The position numbers and the translations under genes were made by a program. 12,453 nucleotides of DNA from Coemansia sp. RSA 1804 (lineage: Eukaryota > Kickxellomycota > Kickxellomycetes > Kickxellales > Kickxellaceae): assembly GCA_027578815.1 (NCBI GenBank), contig JANBTH010000708.1, positions 1 through 12,453 of the forward strand, written 5' to 3'. Numbering within the stretch: the stretch's first letter is position 1; every line of letters begins with the position of its first letter. This document shows, one piece after another, positions 8,025 through 12,453 of the stretch. Under the pieces are notes generated by a model that saw only the letters and a list, made by a program, of their open reading frames with translations, did not search any database and was not told the origin of the DNA.

Positions 8025-9611
8025 ATGCACACTGCACAACTGAATGACGATATTCTTGACTTAATCCTTGACCACTGTGTATCGAACTCAAACAAAATTT
8101 TTAAAACATGGAAGAAAAGCAGACCCCTTCTCCATATAAGCAGGCGTTGGCGCATGCTAGCCCGCCCACTTGTCTGCAAGTACGTGCTGATTGACGCGTT
8201 TAATGCGTATGAAAACGCACAGCCAAAAGTGGTTTCCAACCTGGGGTTTGTCACAATGGGCTACAACCACAAGCACATAAGATCCCTTGCCATTAGCGCA
8301 GATGCTTCTGATGGCAGTTTGTTCTTCTACCAGCAAGTCTGCAAAACCCTATCCAGGTACGGGGAATGGCTAAGTACAACTCTTGCAATTACCATGCAAT
8401 CAAGCTTTTGGGAACCAGCTTGCACAAGCAGCGACATCGATAAAATTACATCTCAATTCCATACTCTGGCCACAATGGCAATGCCGCGGGTTACATCTCT
8501 TTCGCTGCGTACATTTTCAGAAACCAATCTGTCAGAGCATGTGCACAAGACGCTTATAAACGCCTACAGGCACCAGCTTACAAATGTCAACGTGGAAAAC
8601 ATGTTTAAGCTATCTCAGCCTTATAACCTGGACACTCTATCTTCCCTACACATGGATATGTTTTATTCATCAAGTAAAAACAGCATATTCAGCATAACCG
8701 TTGATTCTCTTGTTCAATTGACCTTGACTGACATTCAACAGAATTTTCCATGGCGTTGCTTAAATAACAAAAGCAGCCCAACACCACACATCATAACCTT
8801 TGGCAGCTTAAGGAGTCTAATGATTTCTTTCAAGGTAGGTGGCAACAACCAGCCTGAATGTCCGGCACCAGACTTTACATTACGTTTTCCAGTGCTTGAG
8901 AATCTGGATTTGGGTAATTCGAAGCCAGACAACAGTATTGAGCAAAATTCTGTTTTCTCGCAGAATCTAAAATTAGTCAAAATAAAAACAACCACAGAAC
9001 GCCTTGACCTATTTACTCAATCTAGAAGCGCCTTGCCACTGCCCAAAAAGCTAATACTAGTTATTAATGACATGCATCCTATAAATGAAGTGCAGACTAC
9101 GGTTTCAAGGTATAAAAGCAATGTGATTAACAACTATATTCAAAAATACCACGGACTTGAGGAAACCTCTCTAATCCACGCTGTTGGCTATGAATTCTAT
9201 CCTGAATACAGTTCTGCTAAACTTGCCAATCTTTCAACAATCCATGTAACCCAGTTTGGATGTATGACAATGGTAATTAAAATAATAGAAGAAGCGCCTA
9301 CTTTGCTCTACCTTTATCTGTCGGCTTCATCGGGGTTCAAGCCACTTGGACTTGATCCAGAGGATCATATGGACACTCTGCTGGTTCCATTCGATACAAA
9401 ACTAAAAATCCTTCGTGTAGCTCTACATTGGGGAGACAATGAAGCCCAGAGAAGATATTCGGCACACATGTCCTACATGATGCTACGTATCCCAAGTTTG
9501 CGCAGGCTATATGTTAGTTATTTCAGTTTTGATGATATCAGCGCATTTGCTCAGAAGCACAAGAAGAGGTACCCGCATTTGGAAAACATTGATATAATGA
9601 AAACTTACTAA
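8025..9611 (+). CDS. F-box-like protein with divergent leucine-rich region (AT-rich copy)
   Basis: The product has 528 residues. The N-terminus (LNDDILDLILDHC, 6-18) and the block LLHISRRWRMLARPLVCKYV (35-54) resemble the two halves of a divergent F-box. The remainder contains spaced leucine-rich-type strands: PRVTSLSLRTF (154-164), DSLVQLTLTDI (227-237), GSLRSLMISF (260-269), PVLENLDLG (289-297), LKILRVALHW (460-469) and PSLRRLYVSYF (490-500). An FPW motif is at 241-243. By family, an SCF substrate adaptor is the most likely role; the substrate is unknown. The FPW region aligns with the neighbouring minus-strand F-box-like gene (8 of 18 positions in the 18-residue core), so they are probably old paralogs. 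Codons are AT-rich, in clear contrast to that neighbour. The ATG follows a run of A. An upstream exon joining at 7953 cannot be excluded. Confidence 0.75.
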   Translation: MHTAQLNDDILDLILDHCVSNSNKIFKTWKKSRPLLHISRRWRMLARPLVCKYVLIDAFNAYENAQPKVVSNLGFVTMGYNHKHIRSLAISADASDGSLFFYQQVCKTLSRYGEWLSTTLAITMQSSFWEPACTSSDIDKITSQFHTLATMAMPRVTSLSLRTFSETNLSEHVHKTLINAYRHQLTNVNVENMFKLSQPYNLDTLSSLHMDMFYSSSKNSIFSITVDSLVQLTLTDIQQNFPWRCLNNKSSPTPHIITFGSLRSLMISFKVGGNNQPECPAPDFTLRFPVLENLDLGNSKPDNSIEQNSVFSQNLKLVKIKTTTERLDLFTQSRSALPLPKKLILVINDMHPINEVQTTVSRYKSNVINNYIQKYHGLEETSLIHAVGYEFYPEYSSAKLANLSTIHVTQFGCMTMVIKIIEEAPTLLYLYLSASSGFKPLGLDPEDHMDTLLVPFDTKLKILRVALHWGDNEAQRRYSAHMSYMMLRIPSLRRLYVSYFSFDDISAFAQKHKKRYPHLENIDIMKTY

Positions 9612-9944
9612 ACATATTATGCGTGTTATAGTTTGAGGGGTTTTTTGTTTGTGTAATCGATAGGTTTGTATGACTGTCAATAAGCTATTGACAAAATAAG
9701 AGATTTAGTCAAAGTGGTAACAAAATGAATAAAGAGAAAAGTCAACCACTTGCAAATTACAACGAAGGCAAGAACTTTGGCAAGACCATCCTCAAGGCCT
9801 GAGTTTAGATAATCGTCTTTTTCCTCTTTTTATTATTTTGTTGCCATTTAGACTAAGTCTCTCTTTTTATTCAGCTGGTTTTTGCTTGGCAGTTGCAATT
9901 AAATATATTTATTTAAAAATTAGTACTGGATTTTGGATGCTGTC
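9612..9944. terminator. Convergent 3' region between the AT-rich F-box-like gene and the trypsin-fold gene
   Basis: The two genes end tail to tail with 333 AT-rich bases between them. AATAAA at 9728-9733 could serve the plus-strand gene. AATAAA on the minus strand (TTTATT at 9908-9913) lies about 30 bases past the stop of the minus-strand gene and could serve that one. A short coding-like relic lies between (9692-9802). Confidence 0.45.
9692..9802 (+). pseudogene. Short relic resembling the C-terminal end of a medium-chain dehydrogenase
   Basis: This frame is open for 36 codons before a TGA. Its last 15 codons encode NYNEGKNFGKTILKA followed by the stop. The end GKNFGKTILKA resembles the last strand of zinc-type alcohol dehydrogenase/quinone oxidoreductase proteins, which often end in (G/N)xxGKxVLK-type residues. 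These codons are mostly C- or G-ending, unlike the AT-rich flanks. The rest of such a gene is absent, because the F-box-like gene ends only 80 bases upstream. It may be chance; an ATG at 9725 would give a 25-residue peptide. Confidence 0.25.
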
Positions 9945-11345
9945 TCACTTTTCATCATGAGAATGAAATGTATTAATATAATTGCTATACTTTGAATTGC
10001 GGATCCGTTCATTGTCATTTTGAGTTTCGATGCTCTGTATCTCGCAATCGATTTTGATTGCACATTTCTGGTTTCTTTTAAATCTGTCATAAAGGTACAA
10101 AACGATTCCTGCCAGCGCCAGTCCTCCAACTATTGCACAGAATACACCAATTAGCATGTTTCTCTTTAACGGCGAGTCATTATTGGCCTCTAAATCATCA
10201 TTGTCATCATTGTTAGGGGCATCCACAACGTTTTTAGATACAAGACTATCACTAGAAACATCATCAGTGGATGCAATGTAATCATCATATGTGCTACTTT
10301 CGTAGTCCATACTGCCGCTAGACAGACTCTGGGCCCGTTCAGAACTGTCTATTGAACCAAGCATGCTTTCATCCAGCTTTGGCTGAGTCTGATTAGCATA
10401 TAGATCGCCATATTTAATTGGTTTGGCTGACTCTATTGCCATTGACAATGGTGGGTTCATAGTAAATTCGGGGTCAGACTGAGGCGCAATGCCATTGTTG
10501 TTTGGATAGTAGTCAAGTTCACGGCCAAGCACTTTGGATGCAAAGGCAATATGGTCCGCAAATACCAGGTAAACGCTACTTTGTACCCCAGATAATGAGC
10601 AGCTATGCAAGTCTGTCATCGACAAAGTGTATAGAAAGGTTCCGGCAACATAGAGCTTGCCAGAAATGTATGTGCTGGCCGATCCATATGGAATAGAACA
10701 TACTGTCAATTGGCTGCTAGGCGGATATGTTGTTGCGTTAGAACTCAGAAATTCATTAAGATTACGTCCAAGAACACTTCTTGCGTCTACATTAACGACA
10801 TTAACATTCGTGGCATCTAAACTTACGTCTGCACTGACATTTTGGTTGGTCACAGTTAATACTCGGCTCCATTCCATTGTATCCAAGCCAGTCAAACCAC
10901 GTCTACTCAGTACTATATCACCCCAGCTGTTATTTCTGTCAATTGCAATGGGATTTGACCAGTTTTCCAAGCTGCTATTGTTAAACTGAAGCACGGCTAT
11001 TGGGTTAAGAAAGTTAGTTGAGTTGTATTCTGGATGCACTGTTATTGATTCAACCGCGTACTTGGCGGACTTGCTGTCAATACCTGTATCTAAATAAACA
11101 TCATATTTAGTATTGCTATCAACGCTGTTTCCTATATAATCAAGACAGGGGGCTGCTACAAACGCTGCTGTGCTGTCAATGACTCCAAGCTCACACGATG
11201 TTTGCTTCCCATTTTTGACAAGCACGCCGCCCTTGATGGCAGCTAAATCCAAGCTGGTGTCACGAATCGCAAGGCCGTAGGCAGTGGGTGCCAAAAGACA
11301 CGGCACGAGCAGAAAAGGAAGGATAAAGCGAAAAAGCGAATTCAT
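9945..11345 (-). CDS. Secreted, membrane-anchored trypsin-fold protein with lost catalytic triad
   Basis: The product has 466 residues. A signal peptide (1-24) precedes a chymotrypsin-fold domain (about 37-275): IKGG at 37-40, C51/C67 as the first disulfide, HPEYNSTNFLNPIAVLQF (104-121), C216 with SGKLYVAG (228-235), C249, and SSVYLVFADHI (256-266). By alignment the catalytic His is Pro66 (AAPC for AAHC), Asp is Pro115 (NPIAVL for NDIALL) and Ser is Tyr220 (C-S-I-P-Y-G for C-x-G-D-S-G), so it should be proteolytically inactive. Several N-glycosylation sequons (N108, N123, N128, N138, N169, N203, N318) support export. An acidic Ser/Asp/Asn-rich stalk (about 330-392), one membrane segment (397-419) and a basic-started 47-residue cytosolic tail follow. 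The ATG at 11343-11345 puts the signal peptide at the very N-terminus. The role is unknown; binding or adhesion is inference. Confidence 0.8.
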   Translation of the reverse strand: MNSLFRFILPFLLVPCLLAPTAYGLAIRDTSLDLAAIKGGVLVKNGKQTSCELGVIDSTAAFVAAPCLDYIGNSVDSNTKYDVYLDTGIDSKSAKYAVESITVHPEYNSTNFLNPIAVLQFNNSSLENWSNPIAIDRNNSWGDIVLSRRGLTGLDTMEWSRVLTVTNQNVSADVSLDATNVNVVNVDARSVLGRNLNEFLSSNATTYPPSSQLTVCSIPYGSASTYISGKLYVAGTFLYTLSMTDLHSCSLSGVQSSVYLVFADHIAFASKVLGRELDYYPNNNGIAPQSDPEFTMNPPLSMAIESAKPIKYGDLYANQTQPKLDESMLGSIDSSERAQSLSSGSMDYESSTYDDYIASTDDVSSDSLVSKNVVDAPNNDDNDDLEANNDSPLKRNMLIGVFCAIVGGLALAGIVLYLYDRFKRNQKCAIKIDCEIQSIETQNDNERIRNSKYSNYINTFHSHDEK

Positions 11346-11760
11346 AGCTAGTAGGCGCAAATAGATTAATGTGAAATAAAGAAAACAAAGGACGTGGAAC
11401 TAGAGAGAGAAAGGAGAGCAGGATAAGAATAATGATGATTGCAAAACTATAGGAATATAAATAGCGGCAATGGTGTATCTTTTAAAAGACATTAACAAAA
11501 GGGTTATATTTCCTTTTCTCTTTTCATTATGTCAGTTCTCTATTTTATAAAAAGAAAAGGACAAAAATAAAAAGTCTCATCCATATTCAGATTACGAGTA
11601 CTTTATTGTGTTGCACAGCAACAATTGCTAACCGTTCTACTATAATGCAAAGATTTGAAAAAGAAACAGATACAAGAATAAAAGTGCTCGCAACGACATT
11701 GCACAAGGTTGCAAATGATACACGGATTTTGCAAATGACAAAGCTTATCAGCAACAGGAA
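11346..11760. promoter_or_regulatory. AT-rich upstream region of the trypsin-fold gene
   Basis: No gene is seen. On the minus strand the leader is pyrimidine-rich (11376-11420), as in other genes of the window. A TATA-like CTATTTATA (minus strand; 11456-11464) lies about 110 bases upstream of the start codon. The rest is A/T-rich low-complexity DNA. Weak open frames on both strands at 11603-11760 trail into the ABC-transporter relic without recognisable domains. Confidence 0.4.
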
Positions 11761-12066
11761 ACCTACAATGTTTCACCTTACAATGGGGGAAAAAAGCAGG
11801 GTCGCGTATTTGCACAAGCTGAACATTCCTTACAATAATCCCGCTATCTATAACCACAATGCGGGCCATTCAAGCCAAGCACTGCGTGTAAAGGGTAAAG
11901 GGTGTGCAATGGTAATCACCGCGCTGTTCTTGAACTCATTGCCGATATCTCCGCGCATAATATGATCAGCGCACGGATCAGCATTTGCAATAGCTTCATC
12001 TAGAGCTGTCCACAACACAGATGAGCCTCTTTTTTCCTTTATTTCTACTGTCTCCTGACCAGGCAC
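11761..12066 (-). pseudogene. Frameshifted fossil of the C-terminal nucleotide-binding domain of an ABCC-type ABC transporter
   Basis: Read on the minus strand, three blocks occur in the order and spacing of the end of an ABC ATPase. First comes SSVLWTALDEAIANAD (Walker B/D-loop region; family form VLxLDEATAxxD). Next is GNEFKNSAVITIAHPL (H-loop; His kept, the usual Arg after it is Pro). After a frame change near 11845-11870 comes ARIVVIDSGIIV, then RDPAFFPHCKV, like the SDRIVVMDSG and DSAFFxLC ends of ABCC (MRP/YCF1-type) pumps. A possible signature remnant VPGQ lies just before the Walker B block, but Walker A and the membrane domains are absent. The first frame stops at TAG in the frameshift zone. 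There is no room upstream for the rest, because the next gene starts at 12251. This is a decayed 3' fragment. Confidence 0.65.
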
Positions 12067-12250
12067 TAAAAAACATGTGTTTCTAAAAATAATTGCAATA
12101 TTCGCTCCTTATCTTTCCCTCTTTCCCCCTCTTTCTTTTGCTTCTGCTTTTGCTTTTTTTTCCAGTATTTTTCAAAAAATCCACCTTCTTTACCATTACT
12201 ATTATATTTACCGCTATTAACATTCCTCAGATACCTTGATACTTGCATAA
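12067..12250 (+). promoter_or_regulatory. Leader of the right-end gene with a strong pyrimidine tract and possible acceptor
   Basis: From 12112 to 12164 the plus strand is almost all pyrimidine and ends in TTTTTTTTCCAG (acceptor AG at 12164-12165), a good candidate 3' splice site for a 5'UTR intron. The 85 bases that follow are AT-rich. An in-frame TAA at 12248-12250 abuts the ATG and fixes the start of the next gene. Confidence 0.4.
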
Positions 12251-12453
12251 ATGGTTCACCCGTCACGCAGCATCCTGCCAAAATGGTACGCAGAGGACAA
12301 GTTCCTGGAGACCGAGGCGATCAGCGCAACCTCGGACACCACGCACAGTTTTGTGTTTGGACGGATGTTCAAGACACCGAGTAACAGGACATACAGGGAC
12401 GGCAACCACCTGCGGATAGGCTTCTGCCACCTGGAGTTCCCCTACGACTGCAA
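12251..12453 (+). CDS. N-terminal part of an unrecognised protein, cut by the window end
   Basis: The frame is open for 67 codons from the ATG to the window end. It is immediately preceded by an in-frame TAA, so the start is secure unless translation begins elsewhere. The protein starts MVHPSRSILPKWYAEDKF and continues with mixed polar, aromatic-rich sequence (FVFGRMF, NHLRIGFCHLEFPYDC). It has no signal peptide or membrane segment so far. Codons are C/G-ending (CTG, GAG, ACC, AAG), unlike the AT-rich island to its left, which supports a real, expressed gene. I do not recognise the family. Confidence 0.7.
   Translation, partial: MVHPSRSILPKWYAEDKFLETEAISATSDTTHSFVFGRMFKTPSNRTYRDGNHLRIGFCHLEFPYDC

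Noticed and set aside
11346..11360. Five-residue longer start (TTG) for the trypsin-fold protein
   Set aside because: The ATG at 11343-11345 gives a standard signal peptide, and non-ATG starts are unlikely in fungi.
11512..11560. Inverted repeat CCTTTTCT / AGAAAAGG
   Set aside because: It is an 8-base match between low-complexity A- and T-rich runs 33 bases apart, expected by chance here.
11606..11965. 119-codon plus-strand open frame
   Set aside because: It begins at a TTG and lies opposite the ABC-transporter fossil, whose motifs explain the sequence.
12066..12281. Lys/Gln-rich minus-strand open frame at the right end
   Set aside because: It is the complement of a pyrimidine tract in the leader of the plus-strand gene and has no independent support.
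1..12453. CRISPR arrays, bacterial operons, tRNA or rRNA genes, intact transposons
   Set aside because: No spaced direct repeats, cloverleaf sequences, transposase or reverse-transcriptase motifs, or terminal repeats were found by eye.

Overview
The window is eukaryotic and almost certainly fungal. It has GT-AG introns, a SEY1-type ER-fusion GTPase, a fungal UNC93-like (DUF895) transporter-like protein, fast-evolving F-box-like proteins and a membrane-anchored trypsin-fold protein. Divergent F-box/leucine-rich-type families and trypsin-like surface proteins of this kind are reminiscent of early-diverging zygomycete fungi of the Kickxellales type (Coemansia/Linderina relatives). That placement is inference from family style; no search was possible.

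Layout. 1-682: gene-free leader with two microsatellites and pyrimidine-rich tracts. 683-2059 (+): intronless UNC93/DUF895 membrane protein. 2060-2636: intergenic, with a competing-hairpin region and a pyrimidine-rich SEY1 leader. 2637-5634 (+): SEY1, three exons and 882 aa after splicing; the second intron cuts the P-loop GKS serine codon. 5754-7343 (-): GC-rich F-box-like protein, tail-to-tail with SEY1. 7344-8024: AT-rich divergent promoter region. 8025-9611 (+): AT-rich F-box-like protein that shares a core pattern with its neighbour. 9612-9944: convergent 3' region holding a short relic that resembles the end of a dehydrogenase. 9945-11345 (-): secreted, single-pass, trypsin-fold protein in which all three catalytic positions appear replaced. 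11346-12250: AT-rich intergenic region containing a frameshifted fossil of the last part of an ABCC-type ABC transporter (about 11761-12066, -). 12251-12453 (+): 5' end of an unrecognised gene that runs off the window.

The left part (UNC93-like, SEY1) is housekeeping endomembrane biology with GC-rich coding sequence. From about 7344 to 12250 the DNA becomes AT-rich and carries lineage-specific, fast-evolving or dead genes: a variable accessory block beside conserved genes. There is no evidence of an operon or a joint pathway. The most interesting items are the membrane-anchored pseudoprotease, the compositionally mismatched F-box pair and the two gene fossils.
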